DNA from: Desulfovibrio sp. G11
GTDB taxonomy: Bacteria; Desulfobacterota; Desulfovibrionia; Desulfovibrionales; Desulfovibrionaceae
Direction of reading: 5' to 3'
Length of the DNA: 64,000 nucleotides
Assembly (NCBI RefSeq): GCF_900243745.1
Contig: NZ_LT984798.1
Span: forward strand, 186,001-250,000
Part shown: positions 46,649-56,020 of the stretch, piece by piece
Numbering within the stretch: the stretch's first letter is position 1
Layout of the letters: each line of letters begins with the position of its first letter
Program-made: the position numbers and the translations under genes
Notes under the pieces: model-generated
Database searches by the model: none
Seen by the model: the letters and a program-made list of their open reading frames with translations, nothing else
What the model was told of the DNA's origin: nothing

Positions 46649-47401
46649 CTACACGCGGCGAAAAAATCCCCCCTCCCACGCCAGTCCCAGATGATACTGG
46701 ACAAAGCCGTCGATAACCCTGGAACAGGCCCGCCGGTCCGCCGAGGGCAATTCCTCCGCGTGCCAGCCGGATGGCAATTCTTGCTGCACATGGCGTAAAA
46801 GGTCAAGCCCGCCGGCGCTCAATTCCACCCCGTAGCGCACGGGGCCGGCCTGCGCACGGCACGATGGGCAGCGCACATGGCCTTCATCCACTACAAACTG
46901 TACAGAGCCGCACAGGTCAGCGCCGCACAGGCCGCACACGTCAAGGCTCGGGGCAAAACCCAGCGCTCCGGCGAGGCGAAGACGGAAAAAAAGAGGAAAA
47001 AGCGCAGGCAGGGCCGGGGCTTCTTCGAGCGTGCGCCTCATGTCCTCAACCAGCGCGAAAGCCTCGTCCGCGCCGTCGTCATTCACGCCAAGGGCTTCCA
47101 CAAAGCGCAGGCAGTTGGCCGCAAGGCCCATGCGTCGCCAGTCTTGCCTGAGTGCCTGTGGCCCGCCAAGCAAAACCGCTTCTTCAAGGTTCAAAAAGCC
47201 GCCGCGCGGCGATGTTTTAACGCGGCAGTGCAGGCTGTTGAGCACGTCCAGGCAGCCACAAAAACGACGCCTGCTTCTGCTGCCCCCAAAAGCGAACAGC
47301 GTCAGCAGGCCATGCTTGCGGCACAGGGTTTTCAGCCAGAGGTCCGACTCACGAAAGTGCCCCATGCGCAGCACAAGCGCGTGATCGGCCCATTCTGTCA
47401 T
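46649..47401 (-). CDS. recO: DNA repair protein RecO
   Basis: 250 residues. The N-terminal OB fold begins TEWADHALVLRMGHFRESDLWLKTL, and a four-cysteine zinc site is in the middle (CGLCGADLCG and CPSC). RecO loads RecA through RecR and anneals ssDNA. The start overlaps the stop of the RodZ-like gene as ATGA, indicating coupling. Confidence 0.93.
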   Translation of the reverse strand: MTEWADHALVLRMGHFRESDLWLKTLCRKHGLLTLFAFGGSRSRRRFCGCLDVLNSLHCRVKTSPRGGFLNLEEAVLLGGPQALRQDWRRMGLAANCLRFVEALGVNDDGADEAFALVEDMRRTLEEAPALPALFPLFFRLRLAGALGFAPSLDVCGLCGADLCGSVQFVVDEGHVRCPSCRAQAGPVRYGVELSAGGLDLLRHVQQELPSGWHAEELPSADRRACSRVIDGFVQYHLGLAWEGGFFRRV

Positions 47402-48342
47402 TGCCGAGCCGGGGGAAAGGTAAGGGTGCGGACCTGGCCGCTGCCGCCCACAGGCGGAAGTTCTTCGCCGTTATAGCGGATGCGTACTCCGCCGGCGTTG
47501 CCAAGCTTCAGTTCCAGGCTCTTGTTGAAGGTAAGGGCAAAGGTATCGCCCTTGCGCAATGAAAACTGCCTGGTATCGGTATTGTCGGCGCTGGAATGCA
47601 CCCAGCATTCTTCGGTGGCAGTGATGATGACCTTGTGCGGCCCGGCTACCGCGATGCTTTCAGGATTTGCCGCTGCGGCGGGAGCGGCAGCGGATGCAGG
47701 CGCAGACGCCGTGGCAGCCGCTGGAGCGGCCTGAGAACCGGTCACAACCTCGGACCGCTGCGCCCCCGCGGGCGCTGCAGCCTGGGCGGCTGTGGCAGCA
47801 GCAGGCAAATCCGCGCCGCCGGACTGCCCGGCGGGGCTGTCTGTACGCGCGGCCTCCGGCCCGGGCCGGGCTGTGGAAAGCGGAGACGGGTTGTCAGCCG
47901 TGTCAGGACGCTGCATGGGCGCGGGTTGCGCCATACGCCGGGTCTGACTGCTCAAAAATTCCAGCGCGCCCTGCTGCCAGGCCACATAAACACCAAGCCC
48001 CAGCAGGATCAGCACGAGCGCCACAAAAAAAGGCTTGAGGCTGCGGCGCGGGGCCAGATAGATTTCCGGCGGCCCCGCATGCTGCGCGGCAGCTTCCTCA
48101 CTGTTGGCTTCCAGTGTTGCCAGAGCCGCGCCCACCTCTTCGGCGGAAAGGCCCACATAGGCGGAATAGGAACGGATAAACCCTTTGGTATACGCAAGAT
48201 GCGGCAGGGAGGATGTATCTCCCGCCTCGAGGGCGCGCAAAAGGCGTGCACCTATCTTCAGATGATTGGCCGCATCCTCGATGCTCAGCCCCCTCTGCTC
48301 ACGCTCGGCGCGCAGGGCCGCACCCAATTCCTCTAAGGTCAT
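47398..48342 (-). CDS. RodZ-like helix-turn-helix membrane protein
   Basis: 314 residues from the ATG at 48342, with GAGG upstream. The N-terminal HTH_25/Xre-like domain (MTLEELGAALRAEREQRGLSIEDAANHLKIGARLLRALE, LAYTKGFIRSYSAYVGL) is followed by a transmembrane helix (KPFFVALVLILLGLGVYVAW), a long Ala/Pro/Gln linker and a C-terminal DUF4115 domain (KVIITATEECWVHSSADNTDTRQFSLRKGD). This is RodZ architecture, linking MreB to the cell wall. Shape determination is the likely role. Confidence 0.87.
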   Translation of the reverse strand: MTLEELGAALRAEREQRGLSIEDAANHLKIGARLLRALEAGDTSSLPHLAYTKGFIRSYSAYVGLSAEEVGAALATLEANSEEAAAQHAGPPEIYLAPRRSLKPFFVALVLILLGLGVYVAWQQGALEFLSSQTRRMAQPAPMQRPDTADNPSPLSTARPGPEAARTDSPAGQSGGADLPAAATAAQAAAPAGAQRSEVVTGSQAAPAAATASAPASAAAPAAAANPESIAVAGPHKVIITATEECWVHSSADNTDTRQFSLRKGDTFALTFNKSLELKLGNAGGVRIRYNGEELPPVGGSGQVRTLTFPPARQ

Positions 48343-48483
48343 GCAAAGCCTCGGTAAAGGTCTTTGCCGCCCCATGGGCGGCTGTTGCCGGCGGCACGGC
48401 GCGGGCCGTTTCAGGCCCGGCCGCAACCGGAACGGCGCTGCGGGCCAGGGCAAACACGGCCACGCTGCGCCCGGTCAGACGCG

Positions 48484-49419
48484 CTACAAGCGAATATCTA
48501 TCACGGCCTTGCTGCGCAACTGGCCAGTATAATCGTCAAAACGTTCCATAGCCTTGGGCTGCCGCAATATGGCGTCAATCTGCGGCTTGGCCTCTTCAAG
48601 GCTGAGCATTTTCACTCCTCCCCCTCCGGGGCGGAAGAGATGCACCTGGGCCTTATGCCCCTGCAAGTCAAAAAGCTCCGTCACGTCGCCCGGCTTCATC
48701 TTGGTGAGGCGGCCCTCCCACTCGGGATTCAGGCGGTCCCATTCCACCGGCCCCATATCGCCGCCCTTTTCCTTGTTGGGCGCGATGGAGTACTTGCGCG
48801 CGGCTTCTTCAAACGTCAGCGCACCGGAACGGATCTGGGCAGCGATGGAGGCGGCGTTCACCTTGGGAGAGTAAACCATAACCCCCATGTGCAGGCCGTT
48901 GCGGTCATACATGGTGTCCTTGTGGGCCTCATAGTATGCGCGGATTTCCTCGGGGGTGACCACCACCTTGCGGCCAACCTCCATGCTCATGATCTTCTGT
49001 CTTAACAGGCTTTTCTCAATATTGCCACGCAGTTCTGCAACGCTGCTTTTCTGTCTGGCAAGCTGTTCCTCAAATTGCTGCTTGGTCATGTTGCGACCCT
49101 GCATGAGCTTGGCAATCTCATTGTCAATGTCTGCAGGTGACACGCTGACCTTCAGCCTTCTGGCTTCCTGGGCAATGAGGATATCCATGATCATCATGTC
49201 CAGAACCTTGCGGAAAATAGCATCCACCTGTTTGGCGTCAGCGGGATTATCCGGATTAAGCCTGGCGCGCGCCATATCGGGCAGGGCATTTTTTTGCAGA
49301 TCAAACATGGTAATGACCTGCCCATTGACCACGGCGGCCACTTTATTGAGCTGGGCGGCCTGCACGCCGCATGCAGCCACAAGTATGACCGCCAGCAGCA
49401 AAACAAGTGTCTTCCTCAC
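48484..49419 (-). CDS. SurA-like periplasmic peptidyl-prolyl isomerase / chaperone
   Basis: 311 residues if started at the GTG at 49419, which has GGGAG 6 nt upstream; ATG at 49434 would add 5 residues but lacks a site. Signal peptide TLVLLLAVILVAACGVQAAQ. The SurA-type N-domain (LNKVAAVVNGQVITMFDLQ...) precedes one parvulin domain (about residues 160-250, GALTFEEAARKYSIAPNKEKGGDMG). Only one parvulin domain is present against two in E. coli SurA. Likely outer-membrane protein folding. Confidence 0.88.
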   Translation of the reverse strand: MRKTLVLLLAVILVAACGVQAAQLNKVAAVVNGQVITMFDLQKNALPDMARARLNPDNPADAKQVDAIFRKVLDMMIMDILIAQEARRLKVSVSPADIDNEIAKLMQGRNMTKQQFEEQLARQKSSVAELRGNIEKSLLRQKIMSMEVGRKVVVTPEEIRAYYEAHKDTMYDRNGLHMGVMVYSPKVNAASIAAQIRSGALTFEEAARKYSIAPNKEKGGDMGPVEWDRLNPEWEGRLTKMKPGDVTELFDLQGHKAQVHLFRPGGGGVKMLSLEEAKPQIDAILRQPKAMERFDDYTGQLRSKAVIDIRL

Positions 49420-49742
49420 GGGTTTCTCCCTCATGTAAGACGCAGTGCGCCTGTTTATCCTCAGATTTTTAGCCCAAAACAACGCGACATGCAATGTCTG
49501 CCCGGCAGAGGTGTCCCCGGCCCTATTCAGGCGACTTTGCGTCAAAATCTCCCGGTGTCTGCACCGCCGGCCGATCGCCACGGGGCGCAGGCCCGGCTTC
49601 AGCCGTTGCCGGATGCCTTGTGGCTGAAGCCGGCAACACTGTCATGTACGCCAGAATACGGCGCATATGTAGCAAGACAAGAATATTACCAAAGAACCGA
49701 ACGGGCCTGAAACACCCGCACAGCGGCGCACAGGCCCTCGCG
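49420..49742. other. Intergenic region between the two SurA-type genes
   Basis: No gene. It contains a 12-bp stem, CCGGCTTCAGCC at 49593-49604 and GGCTGAAGCCGG at 49622-49633, with 17-nt loop and no T-run; this may end the upstream transcript or form a transcript-stabilising hairpin. The promoter of the SurA-like gene would lie at its right side in plus coordinates, near 49440-49500. Confidence 0.5.
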
Positions 49743-50915
49743 CTACAGGCCCTGCTCTCCTGAAGTTCCCTGTCCGGGGCGCTCTGCAGCCGGGGCGCCC
49801 AACCCCTCTGCTTCTTCCTGACCGGTCTGGTTTTCGTTCTCCCCCTCTCCGCCGGGAGCAACACCGGCAGCGCTGCCGCCGGAGGTTCCGTTGCGCCCGG
49901 CCGCCCGGGTCGAAACCGGGGAGAGCAGATCAGCAACGAGGTCGGGATTCACGCGCACCTGGGCACGCGACAGGGCGGCCGTCAGCCAGTGCGCAAAAGC
50001 CGCTTCTTTTTCCCGCTCGCGCAGAATATTTTCTATAAGCGGATAGGCCTCGGCCACACTCATGACATGGGCCGGATTACGCCGCACCAGCGCCAGACCG
50101 AACCAGCGGTCACCCTCCTGCCGTGGCGGCAGACACTGCCCGGGAGCGAGCTTTTCCAACCCTTTTTGCCATGCGTTGGGCAGTTGAGCAGCCCCGGCTT
50201 CTACACACTGCAAAAGCAGTTCGCCTGTCTGCTCTTCACGAACCGGGCCAACAGAGGCAAAAGACGCACAAAAGTTGTCCACAGCCTGCCGATCTACGGC
50301 GGAGGTCAAACAAATGTCCAGCGTTTCAGGCAAATTGAATTCCGTTTCGTGTCTCTTGTAATACCCCCGCACGCTGTCCAGAGAAATACGGATGCCGGGC
50401 AAAAGAACACGCTTTTCAAAACTCTGCATGGCGAGGTAATCGCGCATGAGCAGACGCCATTCATTGCCGTCCAGCGATTCTTCGGCCAGAAAGCGCGCCA
50501 GTTCCTCTTCTCCGCCGTAATCCGCCCGGACATTCGCCACGGCGGACTCCACAGCCGACTCGGTGACAGGGATCTGCAGGCTGCGCAATTCCTGATTGAC
50601 CAGAGCGTAAATGATAAGCGTACCCAGCGCATCGCCGTACTGGCGCTTCATGTTTTCCAGCGATGGACGCTGCATGGTGTCCAGAGCCGCCGAGCGGCCA
50701 TCCAGCAAGGCCTGTACGGTACGCAGATAAATGGGTTCGCCGTTGACTGTTGCCACAACCCCCTCAGGCAGGCGGCCTTCAAGGCAACCGCCCAGAAACA
50801 GGCAGCAGACAAGCAGGACCAGGCCGGGCAAAACGGAGAGGCGACGGCAAAGCAACGCGAGGCCTGCCGGACGAGCGCCATAAAAAGGGTGAAAAACGGA
50901 AGGCAGCAGAGGCAT
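49743..50915 (-). CDS. SurA N-domain lipoprotein, PpiC-like
   Basis: 390 residues from the ATG at 50915, placed 6 nt after AAGG; the ATG at 50921 overlaps that site. Lipobox LFLGGC near residue 43. The mature part begins LPEGVVATVNGEPIYLRTVQ, a SurA/PpiC-like chaperone N-domain, with a degenerate central parvulin-like region and a low-complexity Gly/Glu C-tail. Parvulin active-site residues are not obvious, so it may be a chaperone without isomerase activity. 75 nt after mfd. Confidence 0.8.
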   Translation of the reverse strand: MPLLPSVFHPFYGARPAGLALLCRRLSVLPGLVLLVCCLFLGGCLEGRLPEGVVATVNGEPIYLRTVQALLDGRSAALDTMQRPSLENMKRQYGDALGTLIIYALVNQELRSLQIPVTESAVESAVANVRADYGGEEELARFLAEESLDGNEWRLLMRDYLAMQSFEKRVLLPGIRISLDSVRGYYKRHETEFNLPETLDICLTSAVDRQAVDNFCASFASVGPVREEQTGELLLQCVEAGAAQLPNAWQKGLEKLAPGQCLPPRQEGDRWFGLALVRRNPAHVMSVAEAYPLIENILREREKEAAFAHWLTAALSRAQVRVNPDLVADLLSPVSTRAAGRNGTSGGSAAGVAPGGEGENENQTGQEEAEGLGAPAAERPGQGTSGEQGL

Positions 50916-50989
50916 AGACATCCTTTTCCGACGGGAACAAATGCCGGAGAAAAACAGCCTGGCGGCAGAACGGACCGAAACGCCTGCAA

Positions 50990-53900
50990 TCAGGCAGGGG
51001 CTTTTTCTTCGGCCTTTTCCGCAACGGGCATACGTATGTCTTCCAGGGCCTGCCGCAATCTGTCAAGCCCCCCGGCAAGAGGCATATCTTTCGCCAGCGG
51101 CAGGGTCAGCCCGGCCGGGGGCTGCATGAGCGCTCCGGGCATGGACGCGGCCAGCGCCACAATGCGTTCGGGCTGCACGGCCGTTTGCCCGTCGGGCCAG
51201 GTCAGGCGCACATGCTCGCGGTGCACATCGGCCTTTTGCACCTGCAGTTCCGTAAGAAACTGCTTGAAATCCAGAACGGCCAGAAAGTTCGCCAGTTCCT
51301 CGGGGAAGGGACCGAAGCGGTCGCGTATGGAGAGGGCGATCTCTTCTCGGGCGGCCCCGCCCTGGGCGGAAGTAAGGGCCTTATAACAGCGCAGCCGTTC
51401 ACGGCCATCGTCGATATACGATGCCGGAATATGGGCGGGCAGACCGAGAGTAAGCTCGGTTTCGCTGACCAGACTTTCGGGCGTGCCCTTGAGGCGACCC
51501 ACGGCCTCTTCAAGCATTTCAAGGTAAAGGTCCAGCCCCACACGGCACATGTGACCGGACTGTACCTCGCCCAGTATATTCCCGGCACCGCGCAGACGCA
51601 AATCCTCCATGGCGACCTGAAAGCCTGCGCCCAGATAGTCCATGTCCAGAATGATACGCAGGCGCTCTTCGGCCACAGCCGTCAGCCGCTCGGCATCGGG
51701 AACCACAAAAAAGGCATATGCCTGCCTGTCGCTGCGGCCCACACGTCCGCGAAGCTGGTACAGCTGCCCCAGGCCGAACATCTGCGCCTGGTCCACCACA
51801 AGCGTATTGGCGCGGGGAAAATCCAACCCGGATTCCACAATGGATGTACAGACAAGCACATCCAGTTCGCCGTGCCAGAATTTGTGCATGGTATCTTCAA
51901 GCTCGGCCTCGGACATCTGGCCGTGAGCCATGCCTACGCGGGCATCAGGAACAAGGCCGCGTACATATTCGGCCACGCGCTCCAGGCCCTGCACACGGTT
52001 GTAGACCCAGAAGACCTGCCCTTCCCGCTCGATTTCCCGCTCCAGCACCTTGCGCAGCACATTGTCATCCTTGCGCAGCACGGCGCTGGCCACGGGCTTG
52101 CGGTCCTGCGGCGCTGTCTCGATGATGGAAAGTTCGCGTATGCCGGACATTGAAAGCTGCAGGGTACGCGGTATGGGCGTGGCCGTGAGCGTCAGCACGT
52201 CCACGTTTTTCTTGAGAGCCTTGAGCTTTTCCTTGTGGCGCACACCGAAGCGCTGTTCTTCGTCCAGAACGAGCAACGTCAGGTTGGGCAGCTTCACATC
52301 ACTGGAAAGGATACGGTGCGTACCGATGAGAATATCTATCTGCCCGGCAGCGGCGGCCTTGAGCACCTCTTTTTGCCTGGGCCGAGGCACAAAGCGGCTG
52401 AGCAGCCCCACATTGACGGGAAAGCCCGCCAGACGCGCCCGAAATGTCTGATAATGCTGCTCGGCCAGCACCGTGGTGGGACACAGCAAGGCCACCTGCC
52501 GCCCTTCGGAAGCAGCACGAAAGGCTGCGCGCAGGGCCACCTCTGTCTTGCCGAAACCCACATCGCCACACACAAGGCGGTCCATAGGACGCGGCCTGTC
52601 CATATCGTCCAGCACATCCTGGATAGCCTTGGCCTGATCGGGGGTTTCCTCAAAGCCGAATGTCGCCTCAAACTCGTGGTACAGCTCGCCGGGCGGATCG
52701 TAACGAAAGCCTTTGGTTACCTTGCGGTAGGCGTACATCTCCACAAGGTCGGCGGCAATCTTTTCAATGGCCTTGCGCGCCTTTTCCTTACCTGCCACCC
52801 AGGCCGCGCCGCCCAGACGGTCAAGGGCAGGCTCCACGCCTTCGGTTCCCTTGAAGCGCTGGATGAGGCCCAGCCTGTCGGCAGGTACGTAGAGCTTGTC
52901 GCGCCCGGAGTATTCCACCAGCAAAAAATCGTTGGCGGCGGCATTGAGATCAAGATGGTGCAGACCCGCAAAGCGACCTATGCCGTAATCCCTGTGGACA
53001 AGCAGATCTCCGGGCTTCAGGTCATCAAAAGAGTCCAGTCCCTTGAACACGCGGGAAGAGACCCGCGGCGTTTTTTCAGCCTTGGGGTAAAGGATGTCTT
53101 CGCCAAGCACCAGAACATCGTCCCAGACAAGCTCGGCTCCGGAGCGGAAAGGCGAAACCAGAGCGAACAGCCCCCGCTGCTCGGGCGCATACCTCAAGGC
53201 GGGCACGATGCCGTCCTGCTCCGCAAGTTTCAGAAATTTTGCACGGCTTCTGCCCGAAGAAAAGCTTAACACAATCTGACGGCGGCTGCTCTTCCATTCC
53301 TTGAGACCCGCAGCGAGATGTTGCCAGGGGCGGTCCTGCGCCCCGGGCAGGGGGAAAAGATCGATAAAGGAATGCAAGGGCCGTTCGGGCAGGTCCAGCC
53401 CCCGCTCTTCCACGCCCATAACCAGTGGTTCGGCGTAAACACGCTGGAATGTGTTCCAGGGGGCGGGCTGCGAACTTTTGCGCAGCGCCAGTGATGCGGG
53501 TTGCGGCAGGGGGGCGTCGGCGGCTTCCAGCCTTTCCTTGAGGTTCAGGCGACCATCGCGCAGGGCATCGGCACTGTCGCTTTCGCCGGGCAAAAGCCAC
53601 AGGCTGTCTTTGGGCAGCCAGTCTTCAAACAGGCTTGGCGATGCAAGTACGCTGCCGGGCAAAAGCCCCAGACCGCCGCCATCCAGAGATTTTTTGAAAG
53701 AATAGCACTCGTTTTCGCTGATGCGGCCCTCGGCAAACATGCGGTCGCAACGCTCACGCGCCGCGGCAAGGCTTTTGGCGTCCAGGGCAAGCGGGCTGGC
53801 GGGCAGAAGAACCAGTTCATCACAGCCCTGCAGCGAACGCTGGCTTTCAGCGTCAAAAACACGCATTTCATCCAGCGTGTCGCCAAAAAATTCCAGACGT

Positions 53901-54457
53901 ACCGGCTTTACATGACCTGTAGGAAAGATATCCAGAATATCGCCGCGGCGGGCCATTTCTCCGGGTCGCGTCACCATGGGGACACGTTCATATCCCCACT
54001 CAACGGCCTGATCCAGCAGCAGTTCAGGCGCATAGTCGCTGCCTTTGCGCAAATCAAGGTTGCGGGCGGCAAAAAAATCCAGGGGAATATGGCGCAGCAG
54101 AAGACTTTCGACACTGCAGACAATACAACGTGGCCGCCCCTGGGCAAGACCGTACAGGGCGGCAAGGCGCGCCGACCATGAGGCCCTGTCCTGCCACTGG
54201 CTCAGGGGCGGCAGGGTCAGGCATGGGCTGTTCCACTGAGGTTCTGAAACAGATTTGTCGGCCAGCGAAAGCTCGGGGGTAAAAAGCGTCAGCAAGGCGC
54301 GAGCGCTGTTATACTCTTCCCGGTCACGGGCCACCAGCACCACGGTACGCCCTTGGGTAAAGGCCTCGGCGGCGAGGCGGCAGCGTGTGGCCATGCCGCT
54401 GCGCTCGATATAAACCTGTCCTTCCTTGCTTGCCAGTACTGTGCTGAAATTACTCAT
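50990..54457 (-). CDS. mfd: Transcription-repair coupling factor Mfd
   Basis: 1155 residues from the ATG at 54457; the frame extends to 54529. UvrB-homology N-terminus, RNA polymerase interaction domain (PGDLLVHRDYGIGRFAGLHHL), translocase with CGDVGFGKTEVALRAAF Walker A, LVLDEEQRFGVRHKEKLK DEEQ box, TLTATPIPRTLQLSM and RGRVGRSDRQAYA, and C-terminal autoinhibitory domain. Removes stalled RNA polymerase and recruits UvrA. E. coli Mfd is 1148 residues. Confidence 0.97.
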   Translation of the reverse strand: MSNFSTVLASKEGQVYIERSGMATRCRLAAEAFTQGRTVVLVARDREEYNSARALLTLFTPELSLADKSVSEPQWNSPCLTLPPLSQWQDRASWSARLAALYGLAQGRPRCIVCSVESLLLRHIPLDFFAARNLDLRKGSDYAPELLLDQAVEWGYERVPMVTRPGEMARRGDILDIFPTGHVKPVRLEFFGDTLDEMRVFDAESQRSLQGCDELVLLPASPLALDAKSLAAARERCDRMFAEGRISENECYSFKKSLDGGGLGLLPGSVLASPSLFEDWLPKDSLWLLPGESDSADALRDGRLNLKERLEAADAPLPQPASLALRKSSQPAPWNTFQRVYAEPLVMGVEERGLDLPERPLHSFIDLFPLPGAQDRPWQHLAAGLKEWKSSRRQIVLSFSSGRSRAKFLKLAEQDGIVPALRYAPEQRGLFALVSPFRSGAELVWDDVLVLGEDILYPKAEKTPRVSSRVFKGLDSFDDLKPGDLLVHRDYGIGRFAGLHHLDLNAAANDFLLVEYSGRDKLYVPADRLGLIQRFKGTEGVEPALDRLGGAAWVAGKEKARKAIEKIAADLVEMYAYRKVTKGFRYDPPGELYHEFEATFGFEETPDQAKAIQDVLDDMDRPRPMDRLVCGDVGFGKTEVALRAAFRAASEGRQVALLCPTTVLAEQHYQTFRARLAGFPVNVGLLSRFVPRPRQKEVLKAAAAGQIDILIGTHRILSSDVKLPNLTLLVLDEEQRFGVRHKEKLKALKKNVDVLTLTATPIPRTLQLSMSGIRELSIIETAPQDRKPVASAVLRKDDNVLRKVLEREIEREGQVFWVYNRVQGLERVAEYVRGLVPDARVGMAHGQMSEAELEDTMHKFWHGELDVLVCTSIVESGLDFPRANTLVVDQAQMFGLGQLYQLRGRVGRSDRQAYAFFVVPDAERLTAVAEERLRIILDMDYLGAGFQVAMEDLRLRGAGNILGEVQSGHMCRVGLDLYLEMLEEAVGRLKGTPESLVSETELTLGLPAHIPASYIDDGRERLRCYKALTSAQGGAAREEIALSIRDRFGPFPEELANFLAVLDFKQFLTELQVQKADVHREHVRLTWPDGQTAVQPERIVALAASMPGALMQPPAGLTLPLAKDMPLAGGLDRLRQALEDIRMPVAEKAEEKAPA

Positions 54458-54576
54458 GAAAATATTCCATACAGCGTACTTTTCCGGCACGCTGTAATGC
54501 GGGAGTGCGGCGTAGAACCGCAGTGTCATATGGTGGAGCGGCTATGGCGAAAACGCCCGCGCCCTTAAAGCGGCGA

Positions 54577-54600
54577 GGGGGCGGCCCAAAGGCCGCCCCC
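54577..54600. terminator. Hairpin between mfd and the HesB-like gene
   Basis: GGGGGCGGCC, CAAA loop, GGCCGCCCCC. It lies 24 nt after the stop of the cysteine HesB-like gene on the minus strand. No strong T-run follows. Confidence 0.55.
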
Positions 54601-54624
54601 GGTCAACTATACCAATCTGCCTTG

Positions 54625-54945
54625 TTAGACGCCGCAGCCGCCGGAGCAGCCCGAGCATCCCCCCCCGCCGCTTTGTGGCAGGGGTACGGTGGGTTCCACC
54701 ATAAAGCCCATGTGGGTGAGGTCGATTTTCACGCCCTCGATCTGGCCCAGCAGGTCTTTATTGATGCAGAAGGTAAAACCGCCCTGTTCTTCGCTCTGGT
54801 CATCTTCAGTGGCAGCGTCGATAGCCAGCGCAAGGCGCGGGCCGGTGCAGCCGCCGGGGGCAAGATAGATGCGGATATCGCTCTTTTCCTTGCCCTTGAA
54901 GTAGGCATCCAGTTCCTGACGGGCGCTTTCGGTCAATTCAAGCAT
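54625..54945 (-). CDS. HesB/IscA-like iron-sulfur protein, cysteine form
   Basis: 106 residues from the ATG at 54945, with GGAGG upstream. The A-type fold is visible: IRIYLAPGGCTGPRLALAID with the conserved Cys33, and FMVEP. The C-terminus has GGGGCSGCSGGCGV, a Cys/Gly-rich tail unlike classical IscA, where the C-terminal motif is CGCG. Likely in iron-sulfur or selenium-linked metabolism. Its paralogue directly upstream has Sec in place of Cys33. Confidence 0.88.
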   Translation of the reverse strand: MLELTESARQELDAYFKGKEKSDIRIYLAPGGCTGPRLALAIDAATEDDQSEEQGGFTFCINKDLLGQIEGVKIDLTHMGFMVEPTVPLPQSGGGGCSGCSGGCGV

Positions 54946-55035
54946 GGTTCCTCCAATATTTTTCAAGTATATAAAAAAATACCGAAAAACAGGCAGATAT
55001 GCTTCATCGGCCAGCGGGGAACCAAGCCCGCCCTG

Positions 55036-55353
55036 TTAATGGCTGCCGCAGCTCGTGCAGCTGCTGCATCCGCCATCGCCGCTGGAAGCAAAGGGCACCT
55101 CGGGGGTAACCGTGAAGCCCATATAGGTCAAATCAATGGTGACGCCCTTCACTTCGTCCAGCAAAGACTGGCTCATGCAGAAGGTGTACCCGGCCTGTTC
55201 CTCGGTTGAATCCTGATCATTAGGCTCGTCCAGAGCCAGTGCGAGGCGCGGGCCGCCTCAACCGGCCGAAAGGTAGATCCGGATGGGATCCTTTTTCTTG
55301 TCCGCAAAGAAGGAATCGAGTTCCTTGCGGGCGTTGTCGGTCAACTGAATCAT
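55036..55353 (-). CDS. HesB-like selenoprotein (in-frame TGA read as selenocysteine)
   Basis: The minus-strand frame from ATG 55353 (GGAGG upstream) to TAA at 55036 has a single in-frame TGA at 55258-55260, codon 32. The sequence MIQLTDNARKELDSFF continues through IRIYLSAG-U-GGPRLALALDE and ends CSSCTSCGSH. It aligns with the paralogue at 54625-54945, whose conserved Cys33 falls on the TGA. Coding similarity continues unbroken on both sides, so read-through is strongly supported. HesB-like selenoproteins are a known prokaryotic family; function is not established. Ordinary gene calling would split or miss it. Confidence 0.87.
55223..55237 (-). promoter_or_regulatory. SECIS-like hairpin of the HesB-like selenoprotein
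   Basis: In the mRNA, GGCUC-UGGAC-GAGCC forms a 5-bp stem with a 5-nt loop whose second base is G. The loop begins 26 nt after the UGA, inside the window of about 16-37 nt known for bacterial SECIS elements. A competing hairpin GAGGCG-GCCCG-CGCCUC starts at the UGA itself. The 1:1 role in SelB binding is inferred. Confidence 0.6.
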
Positions 55354-55480
55354 GGTGTCCTCCATATTTCTGGTGACCTAGTAACTAAGGCCATGCACCG
55401 GGCTTGTCAATTACCGGGGGACTTTTCTTCAGCCACAAAAAGCGTTAACCTGCTTTCAGCGAGACGTTACGGGAGGAAAG

Positions 55481-56020
55481 ATGGCTACAACCCTGCTGCT
55501 TGAAGAACATGAAATGACCCGCATGCTGGAGCGCCTGGCGTCCCAGATTATGGAACGCCACGCAGACTGCGGGCATGTCATGCTTGTAGGCATCGAGCGG
55601 CGCGGCGCGGACCTTGCCCACCGCCTGGCAGGCCTGCTGCAGGAGCGCCTCGGTCACCCGGTGCTGCTGGGTACGCTGGATATCAATCTTTACCGTGACG
55701 ACTGGACAAGCCTTGAGGCCCAGCCGCATATCGGCCAGTCGCGCATACCCGCAAGCGTGGACGGGCGCGTGATCGTTCTTGTGGATGATGTGCTCTATAC
55801 GGGCCGAACCATCCGCGCCGCCCTTGAGGCCCTGCTGGACTATGGCCGCCCCAGGGCTGTGGAACTGCTGGCCCTTATAGACCGGGGTCATCGCGAACTG
55901 CCCATACATGCCGACTATGTGGGCCGCACGGTCAACACCAGCCGCCAGGAGCGCGTGGACGTGCTGCTCACCGAAAGGGACGGGCAGGACGCGGTTCACC
56001 TTACAGCCAGCCCCGCCTGA
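55481..56020 (+). CDS. pyrR: PyrR bifunctional pyrimidine regulator / uracil phosphoribosyltransferase
   Basis: 179 residues, with GAGGAAAG upstream. The PRPP loop is VIVLVDDVLYTGRTIRAALEAL, and LLIGIERRGADLAHRL-like (MLVGIERRGADLAHRLA), DINLYRDDW and LIDRGHRELPIHADYVGR are PyrR blocks. In Gram-positives PyrR binds pyr mRNA; its regulatory role in sulfate reducers is not known. It is divergent from the selenoprotein gene with 127 nt between starts, and is 311 nt upstream of yedE. Confidence 0.92.
   Translation: MATTLLLEEHEMTRMLERLASQIMERHADCGHVMLVGIERRGADLAHRLAGLLQERLGHPVLLGTLDINLYRDDWTSLEAQPHIGQSRIPASVDGRVIVLVDDVLYTGRTIRAALEALLDYGRPRAVELLALIDRGHRELPIHADYVGRTVNTSRQERVDVLLTERDGQDAVHLTASPA

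Noticed and set aside
55258-55260. TGA as a nonsense mutation making a pseudogene
   Set aside because: It falls exactly on the conserved Cys, all other codons are intact, and the upstream start and downstream sequence are conserved with the paralogue.
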